A stretch of 64,000 bases of DNA from Ectocarpus siliculosus (lineage: Eukaryota; Sar; Phaeophyceae; Ectocarpales; Ectocarpaceae), in the NCBI GenBank assembly GCA_000310025.1, contig FN648340.1:191135-255134 (forward strand). Reading direction: 5' to 3'. The notes below the pieces were generated by a model. That model had not been told where the DNA came from. It made no database searches and saw only the letters and a program-made list of their open reading frames with translations. The translations under genes and the position numbers were made by a program. Each line of letters begins with the position of its first letter. Position 1 is the stretch's first letter. Below, in pieces: positions 21,301 through 36,300 of the stretch.

Positions 21301-24300
21301 TTTGCACATGACAGCTGGTCCATAACCTGCTGCTTCTACAACGACTATTCCACAGATTCTATTCCTCGGCCACTACAAACCAGTATGATTCGATCAGTTA
21401 CCCGGATCATGCTTGGGTCCCCTCAGAGCCCCCCCCCTACACTAGCTCTACCTGCCTACTTGCCGATGATGTGGTACTCTTTCCTGTTGGATATCTGAAC
21501 CGGCAGCAGTTGGACCGCGTTTCCTGTCCGATCTTTCCGTCAGGCCGGTTTATTGTCGGTAACCCCTCCTGCCCACGCTCTTGCTCAAGCTGCTTTTCTT
21601 CATTACCTCGCTGTTCGTTGTCACTACTGATATATTGTCCTCCCCCTAGCGCGATCGCCTCTCTTCTGAACAAACTCATTGGTCAACCATGTTTTTTTGT
21701 TTCTTCTCTTTGTCAGAACCGATTGGTCGAGATCGTCCGGACGGTATTGATCGACCGTGTGGTGGAATGGCACAAAACAGAAGCCGACACGGGAAAGAAT
21801 AAGGGCAAGGGGGGCAGCAGCAGCAGCAGCAGCAGGCCTACCAGGGGTGTGAGCACCAGTGTTAACGATGATGGTGGGGCGGGAGAAGAACGGGCTGGGG
21901 CGGCGGCGGGAGAGACTAACGCCGGAGGGGTTTCCAGTGTGTGGCCGCTGCTGGCTAAGGCTGGGCAGGGGGGAGCCCACAAGTGTCTCAAGAAGGTGAG
22001 GGGTGGGGGCTACGTGCATGCATACTGTATGGTGGTGGGGTTGGTCTTGCTTTCGATTCCTCATTGTGTTTGCATGCTTTTTATTCTGTAATATCTGGGC
22101 CTCAGTTCTAATCCTATCTCACACTATTGACGCCCTCTCTCTGTCTTATTACTCAATATGCGTGTCTTATGGCCTACCTGTACCTTGACAGGAACAGTTT
22201 TTGGAAAGGCTGCTGTGTTGTTTTGTTCAGGCGGTGTTCGGGGCTTTCGACAGGGTAATTTGGTGCTGACGCTGCGATACACGCATACTAGTCGTTATTT
22301 TTCGAACATGGACCTATTGTTTCGAGATGGTTTACATGGCTTCTGCCATTTTCACTTCCATGTGGTGAAAACTGTTAAATGCGTGGTTGTTTTTTTAATC
22401 GCGATTTATCCTGCATCTCATGATTGGCTCTGGCCGTTGCTATTTTGCGGAGAGAGTGTCGGCCAGAGCGCTGCACATGCTAAAAATAGGTTGACCCGAG
22501 CCGTATACTATTAGCAATACAATACGAAGAGTTTGGGCTTCTTGATAACGAACGCGTTTGCACTTAAAGGTAGCAGCGTTGGTGTCGAAAGTGGTGCACT
22601 TTAACATAGGGTTGATACGCATCAAAGCTGCATTTTGCGGAGATCACGTCCGTAAAGGGTACCATCTCGCCACCGATTGTCGAGGATGATTGACCCCCTA
22701 TTTTCTTCCCATGGTTGTCGACACGTTTCTAAGGATCGGTTACTACTTTGAATGAGTCCGCAATAATCCTACAGTGCCCTTCCAAGCTTTGCCTGAAAGC
22801 CATATTTCCACGATACAGCAGTATTTGAAAACATGCTGGCGACCACAGAAAGAAAGGCCGCGTACCTACCCATTTGTCCTGTATTTTTATCAGGCGGTGT
22901 CGACGCTGATGCAGCAGAATGGCTCCACGGGATTCAAGGCTGCACCTATCCTGAGGGCTCTTCGTGCAGCTGCCGTCATGGCCCTCCCGCCCAAAACATC
23001 GCAAGATTCAGTAGCAGCAGCAGCAGCAGCAGCAGACGTCGCGACCGGTGTCGATGTTGGTGGAGAGCAGAACGACCAGGAGGGCGCGAAGGAGGTACAG
23101 AAGGAGGTATGTGCGATTAGGATGCGAGAGGATGGACCAATCACAATCGACCATCGGTTGTATGTGATCCGTTTGCGTTGTACGCAGGAGTGCGTTCGTT
23201 TTCTTGTCATGTCATTCCTCTTATTCTACAAGTGTGCCTTCAAACCAAACAATGTCTGGGCTTGGTCTGTTATGTTGTTCGCCCTGCTCTGTTGAAGTTT
23301 GACGTTTTTGTGATTGAAACGAGTTTGCAAGGCCACATGGAGAAGGAACCGATGTTCGGCTGGACCGAAACAAGCGCTTCTTGGGTTAACAGGTAGTATT
23401 GTAACATCATTTTTTTTTGCGGCATGCTTCTAGTACTTTTATCAGGCTGATAAAGTTTCTTCCCGCAGATGAAACATTCAAGTCGTCTCATCCTCTGAAT
23501 AGTGTCGGGCGCTCGGTGTAAGGCCGGCCAATTCTCTTGGCACTATGTGGCCTTGTAAATGGGGTACCTTACGTACTGTAGGCCACTTCCACTCCCATGA
23601 GGCTGCAGCACACTGCAATAGTTTCACAGCCAGCTGCCGTTCTGTTCTTTGCCCTTACCCTCTTCTCTTGGCGTGTTTCCAGGAGAGCTGGACGGTGGAA
23701 GACATGCGGCTCATCTCTCTCGCGGAGAAACTGCCTCGAGCGTCCCTCACCACGATCCGGAGGGGAACGTGGGTGCTGTTGGAGGCGTTCCTTGACCGGG
23801 CCCCTTCCGCAGGAGACAGGTAACAACTTGCTCTTCACCAAGTGTTCAGCATCGATGTCTTTGTTTTAGTGTCGTTGCCGCAGACTTAATAAACTGTGAG
23901 TTTTTTTTTTTGAAACAGAAGAATTAGGAACATAGACCAACCGCAGGTGGTACGTTTTTTTTTTTTTGTTCTTCGTTTGTCAATAATCCTTATGTGTGTG
24001 CATGTATATCCATACCGACAAACGATGGAACATTACTCCGAGAGAAGTGGGTCATTCCAAGACGGAAGTGGGGCACCACCCAAAACTACCTGGGTGTTAC
24101 TCTATGTAGCGAGCCCGAAAGGAAATCATGACCCTCGCTTGATTGTGCCGGTTTCACGCAGTTCGGGGAAGGAGCAGCAGCAGCAGCACTTCGACATGGA
24201 CCCTATGTTCGTGGTGCGGTGCTGGAATCGCATCAGGGTTCACATCCTGGAGGAGGCGTTGTCAGGTGAATTGCAATGGTACCGTCCTTTGCCGCTTCGT

Positions 24301-27300
24301 GATCCCCTTTGGTTCTTCCCTGCGGCCTGCAGTGTCCCGTTCGTTCGTTTTATCGACGGCCAACTTATTCTTGCACGCTATTTCATGATGAGTTAACTGG
24401 CCCTCAGCTGGAAAGCCATAACGTCAGTAGCGATATGTATTTTCACTATGTGCCTTCTCCATCCAGTAGCTTTCCCAGGGTTTTTCCATTAAGGAGGCGT
24501 GTTGGATAAAGCATGAAATCGGGGGAGTTGGGTTAGGATTAGAGTTAGGGATAGGGTCTACGTACCCCCTCCCAATTCTAATTCCTCACTAAATAACTTG
24601 ACTTCTCGCGAAGGCAGACCTATCCATCCCTGTGTTACGCCGCACGTTATCGACACTTCACCCGTGGCACGAAACGCTCCCACCACCAGGACCCGGGGAC
24701 GCTAACGTTTCATCCCCTGGTTCCGGGGAGGCGTTCGAGGCGGACGGGCGGCGAGTTCTCGGCGTCCTCGCCCGTCTTGCTGGGTCCGTGCCGCCGGACG
24801 TGGCCATGCCGCTAGCCGAAAGCCTGCTGGAGATGCTGCAGGACCTGGTGGCCACCCCGGAGACCTCGGCCGCTTTGGTGGCGGCCCTGCACATGCTCTG
24901 CTTCGCTCAGGTTAGTCAGTTTCAGCGATCTACTTTTTTCGGTTGTCTCCGCTCTAAGTGAGAGTGGACCTTGTCAGACCACTATTCCGTCGAAAATCGA
25001 AAATCGAAAATCGAAAATGTCACTGATTGGACAGAGCTCCAGTGTTCCGCCGCCGGTTTTTCATTTTTCGTTTTTTCGATCTGGGGGTAAGTGTTCCGAA
25101 TATTCTCCGATATGGTAAAATCAAAAGCGAGCACGAACAGACTCGAAATCGAAAATCGAAAATCGAAAATGCCAACAGGAACATCAAGCTGGCTGCCACA
25201 CCCTCACAGAATCGTACTTCATGCCTCCATTTCGATACTCGTCTAGCCACCTACAGACCGACCGCTTGGCGATGCGAGCAAGAGCTTGACAGAACGCTGA
25301 CATCGAGCAGAGCACGGTATACTTTCTTTGAGCGAGATCTTCTCGAAGTTGAGAGAGAGAGAGTCATCGCCGTGAAATTATTTCTTTGTAAACGCAGTTC
25401 AACGGCAGCTATTTTGGCTTTCCTACATCAGCACGCACCATTCAATCACTCATTGCTCGCTGAGTTCGAAGCGTGTCGATGCGAGACAAAGACCCCCCAA
25501 CCCGCCTGATCATGGCCGTTGTTCGGAGCTATCGTTCGCGGTCTTGGATGCCGTGTGGCTCTCATGGTCATGGTTTGAATAAATACAACTGGCATGTACG
25601 GGCCTTGTTGGCCTCTTCCAGGTTGATTTTCGATTTCGATTCCCCGCCTGCGCTGTGTAGAGCCAACCCGAAATCGAAAATCAAAATCTAAACTCGATTT
25701 CGATTTTCGATGCAACATTTTTTTGACAAGGTCCACGCTGAGAAGTCCATCGATGCGCAAATGAAGGAAGGCTTCGCCAGGACATGATTAGAGACTATGC
25801 TATGCAAAGTATGATGATTTGGGGGGGGGGGTCCTTCTTGCCTGGGAAGTCGACCGACCGTCCGTACTGCCCGATGACGGTTTACAAGCCTTTCGGCGTA
25901 TTACCTTCCTGACGTATCAGCCGGGGTCACACAAGAGGAAGATCACACAGGAGCTTTTTTTTATTGTTATTACCCCGCATTTCACTCTGTGGTGCTTCCC
26001 TTCGTTTTTCTCGCGAGGAGGATTCAGCCGCCCCCTCGTCGACGAGATTGACCACTAGACGACCACTACTGTACCATGAGAGTGAAAACCAGAAATCCTA
26101 TGCAGCCGTACCCGTGCAACCGTGCTTGATCGCCTGCCATACATATACGTGTCGCTACATCTCCTCTTGTCTGATTCAGGCCACGACAGAAGAAGCTGGG
26201 GCGGCCATGTGCAACGAATGGGCCAACTCCGCGCTCACCAAGTTCGAGCAGCTGCTGGACGTGTTCGTGTACCAGGGGAGCGAGGCTCTACGAGACCACA
26301 GCGGCGCCCGGTGGGGAATTTTACTTGGAAATTTCTTCGAAAAAATGTTTCGGGTTGGCGGGAAAATTCTTTGCTGTCGGCGTGGCCGCCTTGCTGCTAT
26401 TTTCGGTTTACATATTATGGTTCGCCTGCAAGTGGAGTGCAAGGAGCGCTAGACGCGGGTGTGACCATGTGTTGTCAATATTCGGGTACCGTCAATATTC
26501 GGGTACCGTATGTTAAGCGAGTGATGGCACCGCCACGTCCGTCACCATGTGTATCGTCGCCGTTAACTGCAACCGGAACAGGGCTTGCGGATTCGACATG
26601 GCCATCCTGGTGGAGCGGCTTATCTTTGCCGTCGGCGAGGTAGCCCTGGTTGGCTTCACCAGCAAGGTGATTGTTGGTCTTATGTATGTACATACCGTTA
26701 AGCATTGGTGCACTCAATGGCATGGACATGGTGCTATCGTTAAGCATTGATGCACACTCACGACATGGACATAGTGCTACCGTTAAGCATTGATGCACTC
26801 ACGATATGGGCATGGTGGTGGTCAGTGTCACGGGCAAGATGATAAAAAAAGTGGCAAATCAACAAATCATGCCATGAATGCGCTCACGACACGGTTCTCG
26901 TTGACTCCACGGGGAAGCTGATCATCGGTCTTGCCGGGAAATTCTACAAGTATCATGCCATTGATGCGCTCACGATGTGCTTCCCGTTGATTCCACAGGG
27001 ATGGAAGGCGATTGGTTGCTGTGTTACTGTTATGGTCCATCTTGCCGAAATCAAAACAAGTGGTTTCTCTCTCTATGTACGTGTCTGTCTGTCTGTCTTC
27101 CGTCCTCGCCACCAGGAGGACGCAGCAGGACCCTCCGATCCACAGGCTCCGGGCGCCGGCAAGAAGTCGGCCGAGATCACTGCACGCCCCACAGCGTCTC
27201 CGCGCCTCGTTGAGCTTGTTCAGGTATCTATTGTACAGGCTGTGACACCGTATCTGACTACCTCGAGAATGGTTGAAATCATGTTGACTAAATCGGGGTG

Positions 27301-30300
27301 CAGCTAAATTCGAGTTGGTAATGCTGCTGGATTCGGATTGTTTTTGTCCTTCTCGCCCGCTAGTGGGGGTGTTGATGTGTCGACGATGTCCCTCGGTTTT
27401 GACGATGCTTCGCGATGTTTTGCGGCAGAGCATGGACGAGTTGTTGTTGGCGTTTTATCGTTACATGTATGGCTGTAAGAACAAAGCCAAGTTTATTGCT
27501 AGGCGGTGTTTCACCGGATTTTTTGTTCGGTGCGTTAGTCCCGTATACGTGCCGCCTTCCTGTCTACACAAACATTTCTCCTTGCCTTGCCGATACGGAG
27601 GATATAGGTTGCTTCTGGTAATATCTTCTCGTGTCTCATGTCTTCTACTGCTGAACGCATTCCACGTTGTAGCGCATTAACGTGGGCGTCGTATGTCGTA
27701 GATCGTCGCCTTCTGCGTTTGGACCGACGGACGGGTCTGACTCTTTCTTTTCTCTATGATGTCCATGTTTCGGCGGGCCTTTAATCCGGACACCCAGGTA
27801 CTGCTCCCGCCGCGCCTTCCGACGTCCGCACACGGAGTGGAGGAAGGGGAGGAGGGGCCAGAGACTCCTTCGCCCGTCAGGGCTTTGGCGTTCGTCACCC
27901 TAGGTAAGTGGTATACCGTATACCGTATACTGTACACTACACAAGATAACACCCCCCCCCCGACGGTACTAACATGTTGGCTTCGAAAAGTGGTACCTTG
28001 TGTTTGCCCATTGCTTGATCTGAGAGTAACTGCTACAATCGGTTTTGGGCTCATGTTGCCTGCAACCATGTTAACATTATGGTTGTGGTGTGTGCTATCT
28101 TCTGTGGGGGTGTTGATATCTTGTGTTGTGTTGTGTTGATGTCTCGTGTTTCATTCGCCTATTACGACGCAATACGTACCCTAACGGGCAAAGTTATTGC
28201 TTTGGTTTCTATGCATAGAAATATTTACCGTCGTGTAGAAGAGCGCCGTGCTTGTTGAGGTTATTCAGTCTGGGCAGTGTTTAGGAGACCCAAGTTTTTG
28301 GTCTTGCATTCCTTACATACTTGTACTCGTTGAGTCTTTTTCCGGGTGGACTTGAGCTCTCGTGAGTAATGATGTGCTCTACTTTTCTGTGCATGGCATA
28401 ATAGATCCACGTGCACCTGACTGGACCAGAAACCTGAGGCTAAGGCAGTAATGGCTTGCTTACATGTACATGGCTCTTTCGTACTTTAGACGAAGATGCG
28501 CCACACCCATCAGCAAAGGCCAATGCGACCGTTGATCGAAGGGAAACATCAATAGCACCGGCATCGCCATCATCACAAACAACACCACGGAACACAACGG
28601 CGAAACACCAGCAACAGCACAAGCTTGCGACACCTGTCGCCTACCGACCAAGGACCAAACGTTTACAATGCAACCCTAAAGCTGCCGTCGTGAACCCGTC
28701 CCCCAGGCAAGCTGTGCCTCCGGGACAAGGCCTTGGCGAAGCGCAGCGTGAACCTCTTCGTGAGGGAGTTGGACACGGCAGCGGCCCCCGCCGTCCGGAG
28801 TAATGCCCTCGTCGTCCTTGGCGACCTCTGCGTCAGGTGGGACGGCGACCGAATGACCCGCTCGCTACTGCCTGCTGCCGCACTTTTTGTTTTTTTCTGC
28901 CCTCGCGTACCTGTCTACTTCTGTCTGCTGGGTTGCCCGCAACATTTGTTTGCGCCTCTTTATCTGGTCTTGTACAGTCTCTGTCTACCGTTTTTTTTTG
29001 CAGCATGGTAAAACAGCAGTGGTTGTGACGCTGTTATCTGTTTCGCAGTTTCCAACCACAATATCCGCCACGGAAAAGTACGATATGCATATGTGTTTTG
29101 TTCGCCCTGCGCTTGTTGGTCTCCTGTCCTTCGCTTCTTACGCTAATTGTTTTTGGTTGATCATTGTCTCCTCCTGTCGATGAGCGGTGTCTTGGTGTGT
29201 TGGGTCGGTGGTGTACAATAGTGCACTTCGACTGTTAGCCTTAGTTGTTTGCGTTGTGGTATATTATTTCGTACGGACACGGCAGGCATGGTTTGTAGAC
29301 AGTACGACAGCAACAACAGGTTCCTCGAGCGTGTAGTCCTTCTCTGTGTTATTTTCCGCGGATTCGATTGTCCGGGCGAGCTACGCTATTTACGAACGGT
29401 CATGTGTTGACCCAAAGCAGGCAGAGTTGCAGAAAATGTGATTGACTTCAAAGCAAGACTTGGGTAGGCCGTTTGAGGTAGTAATGTCCCGTTTTACGTA
29501 GAAGGGATGTGCCCAAGTCGTTGCCGTGATGGCCTGTGTTCTCCTGACGAAACCGCTGTCCTGCAAACGCCTTGTACGGCGATGTACACGCGACACCAGG
29601 TACACGGCCATGGTAGACCGACACGTGGCAGCCATGGCCGCCTGTCTCCAGGACCCCCACCCCCTGGTCAGGAGACACGCCATCCTCCTCATTAGCCAGC
29701 TCCTGCTGCAGGTATCTCTTTGGTGTTGATGGGGCGATATCGAGCCTTTCAGACAGAGAACAGCGTCGAGTATGTCTCCATGTTTTTTGCGATATAGATT
29801 TTGTTTTTGTAGGCGTACATGCCGTGTCAGTGATATCATTCAGTCGACCCGTGGCTGTGAATGATGTCGACCCGTTTTACTCACAGACACAGATACTAAG
29901 TGGTGGTTTTGCAGTTTTCCGGTTTTACCGTTCGCATATTCATGAGTGCCGTACACAGCCACTCACCACCACTCGCTCTCGTTCTGAGGTTTCGAGGGCC
30001 TTTGAGTTCACAACCACAAGCAGTCTTCTTTGCGCAAGAGTATCATACCACACTGCCTTGCCTTAGTTCGCAGCGTCGCCGTGCGTCTGTTTTAGAAACT
30101 ATCCCAAACCCCTTTCGCGGCAGATGTAGCGCTTGCGACATGCATGTGTCGCTCAGCAAACCCAAGTCGACTGGAGGCAGGAAGTCCCGACCCTATGTGT
30201 GTTTCTTCTGCCGGACCGACATCGGCCCTGGTGTCCAGTACTTCCGGGTCCCGGATCCCACCGGAAAAATGAACGATGACAATACCCGAAAGGTGTGTCT

Positions 30301-33300
30301 TGTCCTGACAAAATAAAAGCAGGACAAGACTTCTGGGTGTTATCATCGTTCATGTTACCGGTGGGATCCGGGATCCGGAAGTACTGGACACCAGGGCCGA
30401 TGTCGGTCCGGCAGAAGAAACACACAAAGGGTCGGGACTTCCTGCCTCCAGTCGACTTGGGTTTGCTAAGCGACACATGCATGTCGCACGCGTTACATCT
30501 GCCGCGAAAGGGATTTGGGATGGATTCTAAAACAGACGCACGGCGACGCTGCGAACTAAGGCAAGGCAGTGTGGTATGATACTCTTGCGCAAAGAAGACT
30601 GCTTGTGGTTGTGAACTCAAAGGCCCTCGAAACCTCAGAACGAGAGCGAGTGGTGGTGAGTGGCTGCGTACGGCACTCATGAATATGCGAACGGTAAAAG
30701 CGGAAAATTGCACCACCACCACTTAGTATCTGTGTCTGTGAGTAAAACGGGTCGATATCATCAATGGCTCGCACACGACTCACATGTAAAATCGTGTGGG
30801 CCCATCTCACAAACGTCCCAACGATGCTACGAGAGCCATCGCCCGGCGTCGACGCGACGATACAAACTCTACTACGGCAGGACTACGTGAAGTGGAGGGG
30901 GCTTCTTCTGTACCGTTTCCTGGCCACACTGGTGGACTCCGATGCCTCTGTCAGGGATCTGGGAGCGTTTACGCTCACCCGTCCGCTCATCACCAAGGTG
31001 TGTCGTCGCTGCTGGATGCTACTATACTGGGATGTTCTTGTCCTCGCTGCTGTAGCGCTCTTGGTATGGTTTTGGTGTCTTGATAGAAAATAGCCGTTGT
31101 CTAAATAGAAAGCAGCCGTTGTATGCACACTGGTGGAAGAGTGCTCGCTGGTATTATCGGGTATCATGCTGGACACCACAGCAACTGTTCTCGTTCTCTT
31201 GGCAGGTCAGACTACATGTAGTTGCATAATGGACTAGGGTGCTCTCTGTTCACCATTGTGTTGTCGCAACGTGTGACCCCCCTCCACAGCTGAACACCTA
31301 CTAAGTACTATGCCATGCGCATCCTGCTCGAGCGGTTAAGCGCAACAAAAACACAGTCGAAATGGGGCGGCGCAACATCCTCTCTGATCAGAACAGTGCA
31401 GAGCGGTGAGATGCTGTGGTGGATCGGGTGGAACCACGTGATAAAACAACACAAATGTAGCGTGGTCTTTTTCGCGCCTGTAAGCACTCCATCCGAACAT
31501 CGTCGCTGCTGAACCCTAGCTTGACAATTTCAGCAACCCCTTTCTTGCACGGCCTCTCCCACCCCCCTCCCATCGGGTGCCCTGCTTCTTCAGACTCCCG
31601 GCCTCTTCGCTCAAAACTTCGTGGAAACTCTGTTCGTCCTCAACAACTACTCGGAGCACCCGTGCTACGCGGCGGCGGCGGCGGGCCGTGCAGACGCCGG
31701 GGGCGGGGTGACCATGGACGGCATTGATCTGGGAGGGGATAATCCGGCACAGGTGAGGAGCTACGAGTGATGATCTTGGGGTCGTTTTCGACGTGTAAAC
31801 GAAAGGATTAATACGAGGTCGGAGTGAAGCGGGAGCAATATGTCGTATTTTTTTTTTTGCTGTGTTATGCAGAGGCGCAGGGGCGGCCGTGAGCTATTGT
31901 ATACGTGGAATCTTACCGTGCCCCTGTCCCACGCCGCGGTAGACACGCAACATTGCAATATCCATTTGCTCCAAATTGTGGACAGATTGACAGGGCCTAT
32001 TCCAACCTCGTATGATGGGCCGATGTTCCAATACCAAAGTCCTAAGGCCAGCAACCAACCTGTGTGGGACCATAGAGCACCTTGCGACCGGCTTTTCCCA
32101 CGACCAACCGGCCGACTGCTCAACCCTTACACCCTAACACAAACCTCAAGAGTGGCACTTCAACGCTACGACCCTTGATGCTCACTGTATGATCCGGCAG
32201 ATCCGCAGGCGCATCTCGGTGTACTCGACGATGCTAGAACACATGTCGGACGAGCAGAAGATTACCGTCACTGCGAAGCTCGCCCAAGAGGTACTCTCCG
32301 CCGTCATCGACGGCGGCCTCCCATTGGCCAATAGCACCGGTTCCGCCGCATCTAATTCCGCCGCGTTTGCGAACGGGAACAAGAACGGCGGGGGCGCGGA
32401 AGCGCGCAAGAAGGCGTCGTCGGTGGTGAAGGATGCCCTGACGATCATGGCATCCGCCGGGATCAGGGTGGGGGGGAGAGGGGGTGCGGCTGCGGCTACA
32501 GAAGCAGACGATGGCTCAGGTAAGGCAAGGAGAAGCAACTCATGATCAATTTGTGTTTTTGTGGCGTTCATACAGAGCGTCTTTATGAAACAACTACTGT
32601 ACTGTGTTCTTTTGTTGTTTTCCGGACAAGGGTGTGAAACATTCCAGTGCTATTAGAAGCGCTGTAGCACTGGTCTCTCTCTCGCGTTGTTATTGGACAA
32701 ACCTGCGGCAGACAAGCCAGTCAATCAAGCAAAGATATACGACTTACTTACATAAGAGATTCGTGTTTTTCGTTGAATTTGATCCACAGCTCGAATCGCC
32801 AAGATCTTCCCACTGTAACCCATGAAGCAGCAGAGTTGATGAAAATCACGCACACCAACGAACTCTCGGAGCACGCACACCAACTTCTCCTTCCTCTGGC
32901 AGGAATACACAACAACAGTGCCTGTAATCTGCGACCGTCCCGACAATGCGACGCTGGTATTCACCACCTGATCCCCACACTTGCCCCTGTCTCACGGTGC
33001 AATGCTTTGCTTTTTTTGCTCCTCCATACCCCGTGGGCGTGGCAGAGGATATGGGGTCCCAGCAGTCGGGGGCCGGTGGATTGGCCGCGGCGAAGAGGAC
33101 GCTGCTTTCCAAGGCAAGTGATATGATGTAGGAGATGTACCACGTTGCGTGGGACGGGATGGATCGAATGAACTGCATTACCGCGTAATTTTACACAAGA
33201 TAAACATGCCCCGGTGATAACAGTGGCTTCTAATATACTGAGGTCCAGGTGTGGTATTGTGGGTGTGGGTGGTATCACTTGATCTGAGAGTATGTTTGTT

Positions 33301-36300
33301 GTTAGGGTTTGTGTTGACTCGAGAAAATGCCGCCACAGGGTGTGTATTTCTGTGGGTGCTATCCTATGCCGGTGAGAAGTTTCGAGTCGTCGTACCATAC
33401 GGTGGCCTACCTTCGCGGTCACTTTCGCCCCTGTGACCAGTCAACAAGTCCAATTTGTTTCTCGATCTACGTATTGTCCCTTTGGTCATGATCGATACGG
33501 ATACGATTATGATGTTCAACCCGTCTCACAGGTTGCCCTGAAGCACCTCATGGAGAAGGTGGTGCCAATCCTGACGGCCCTCAAGCACGTCCTCGAGAGG
33601 GCACACTCGCCGCTCCTCCGAGAGATCATGTCCTACTTCGGCGAGCTCTTCAGGTAAGTAAAAATCCCGTCACAATATCATACAGACACGCGTCGCCCCA
33701 AAGAGGTGGTGTGTGTATGTAGTCCAGAAGGTGCGGATTTGATTTTCACGGATTTTGGACCATAACGTTTGTAACCTATCTGGTATTTATTCCCTGTTGG
33801 TTTTCCAATTGCTCGAAATAGCGAGGGACGTGAAAAATATGAGAGATGGCGCAATCGGCATTCTGAACATGTTCATGGTCGTTTTTCACAACATCATCCA
33901 CTTGAAGTCTTCATGTTCCTTCTGTCGTGGTTGCCCCTACTGTTATGATGATTGCTGTCGTTGAACATGGCTTCTGTTCCGAAATCGTCGGCTGTAGGTA
34001 TAGCTGGTGCTTGTGATGGCATCGTTTGCGGCCGCTGCGCTCGAGCCGCAAGGACGGTGCTGAAGATGTCCTCGAAGCCATATTGTTGGAGTTGATCGCA
34101 GCGGTTTGTGGCTGCAGATCACATCTCCTTCGGCATTCTAGACTGTATAAGCGCTCTCGCGCAGCAGCAGCCGCAGTGAGGAGGTGCAGGATGCTGTCAC
34201 AAGGTGGTTGCACGTCGTTTTGCTTGCATGTACCTCTCCTGGCTCCCATCTCTTGTTTTTTCCTGTTTCCCATGGAATGTTTTCACTTCCAGGAGTCACA
34301 AAGAGGAAGTTAAGGCTGTCCTGGCTTCTGAGCCGGGACTAGTCGACGAGATTGACTTCGATCTCCGGAGATTTGAGAAGGAGGAGTACGAGAGGAGGCA
34401 GAAGGTCAAGGTGCAGTAAATGATGACCGCACCAACGACAGCAATACCAACAACAACGCCAACGTTAGATCAGTGCCAAATGACAGCACCAGCGATAGCA
34501 ATACCAACAATGATCAGCGAAGTGGTTACAGAACAGTATCAACGACAACAGCAGTATCAACAGTATCAGCTGCCAACAACATCAACGGTACCATCCAGTG
34601 CCAGCAACAGCGATGATATCGGTGGCATCATTGAAGCAAGAAGTAGGCTTGATTCAGTGAGGCTCGGGCGAAAAAATATAGCAATCGGCCAGCCGCCTGC
34701 TGCCCAATCGAGTCTCACCTCAAGGCACACCTACCAAGGCTGCAAACCCGTACCTGGTACTCAACAACACGATGATACTGTACATAGCGGACGAAGGTCT
34801 TGTCGTTAGTATTGAAGGGAAGCCGGAGAGTGAAGTGCCGAATGTTATATATGCCCTACTGAGAGATATGTTCCAACACACCAAGGAGACTTATCGTCAA
34901 GAATCTGAAGACAATGGTCAGTCTTGAACTAGCGGCAGCATTCCGTAGGCTTGAACCTCGAGTATCATGCACAAATCAGCAAGCCCCCGCCCGAACGTTG
35001 TCTCTTCAGGAGGCTGCCGCTATTGCAGCGGTGGCAGTGGCGGCTTCCGGTGCTGGCAGTGGCATGGGCCCTCCGAGGACTCCGAGCAACAGGAGGCGTT
35101 CTTCGATGGGAGGTGGTGGTGCCAGCGGGAGGCGGGGTTCATTTGCCGGGCAGAGCATGAGGTATTCCACCGTCACCGTTTTCTGTGTTGTTGTTGTTGT
35201 TGTTCGTCGATCCCTGCTCTGGCTATTGTTGCAGGCTCGGTTTGGGTGGTGCAAGTATCCTAAAGTTCAGTGTTTGGGAGCACCGTTCTGAGACCTCTTC
35301 TCAGGCTCGGTTCGGTTGTGCATGTATCCCAAAGCTCAGTGTTTGGGGGTGCACTTTGGAGTATATATGTTTGGACTATCCGGAGCAGCGGTTACCCCGC
35401 TTGGTTAAACGTTTCATGTCTCCGAGCTGTCAAGCGGTACATGGAGCAGGTAGCCGCACAAACACTCCAGGGACACCCACAGTGTGCCTGGTGGAGGACG
35501 TCCCCTCTTCATGATAACTCCTACGGCCGCCTGTACGGAAAAAACTCCCTACATCAACGCGGTTTGAGTACCCCACGGTGCCCGTGTACAGCGCCGTCCA
35601 CAGACTAACATTACCAAGCCATTCTGTACCTCGTAGCGGCGGTCCCTCTGAATAGCGGCGGTCGATTCGCCGGGCACAAACAGGCGTTGACTTGAGGACC
35701 CCCCATTGCTGTGCCACCCTTGTGCCTAAACTGTTCCACCGTCGCAGGGACGCGTGTACACCTATGGCGGCGGTCCAGAAGTCGGCCCGCAAGACTCCCT
35801 TCCAAAACCTAGGCGCTTGCTCAGCGGTTAAGCTCAAGGCCTCAACGCCGGGAGCTTCATCCATGTTCAGCCCCGTAAGGCCGGGGGGTGGGGGCCGGGG
35901 CAGTCGACCCAAGGTATGGTAGACTGAGATTGTGTGTCGGATATTGGTTCTCGTCGATGTTTTTGTTGTTGTTGTTGTTGGTTTGGTGTTATTATGCTGG
36001 TTTGGTGATATTATCGTTGTTGTGCAACCGAACATGATGGTACCTATGAAAGCATTTGCGCATCATGACCTAGGTTTGGTCGCCCACTTTTTCTCCCAGT
36101 GGTGCTGTCGGGTCGGTGTTGAGGTTGTTGAGCCCGCTGTTGTTTATCGCGATTGGGTAGACAATGTCATCTGCAGAATCAAGGCGGCTTGGGGACGGTT
36201 CAAACTGCTCCTGCTTGAGATCGTCGTTTTTTCGCTTCTCGGATGTACGTCAAATGTTCAACTTTTTTGCCTAACTTGTGCCTACGGAATTTCAGATTTC

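Noticed and set aside
34405-34419. NCAPD3 ending at TAA 34417-34419
   Set aside because: A donor at 34405 leads to phase-compatible downstream exons with coding-like SP/TP-rich tails, as expected for the family. Read-through remains possible as an isoform.
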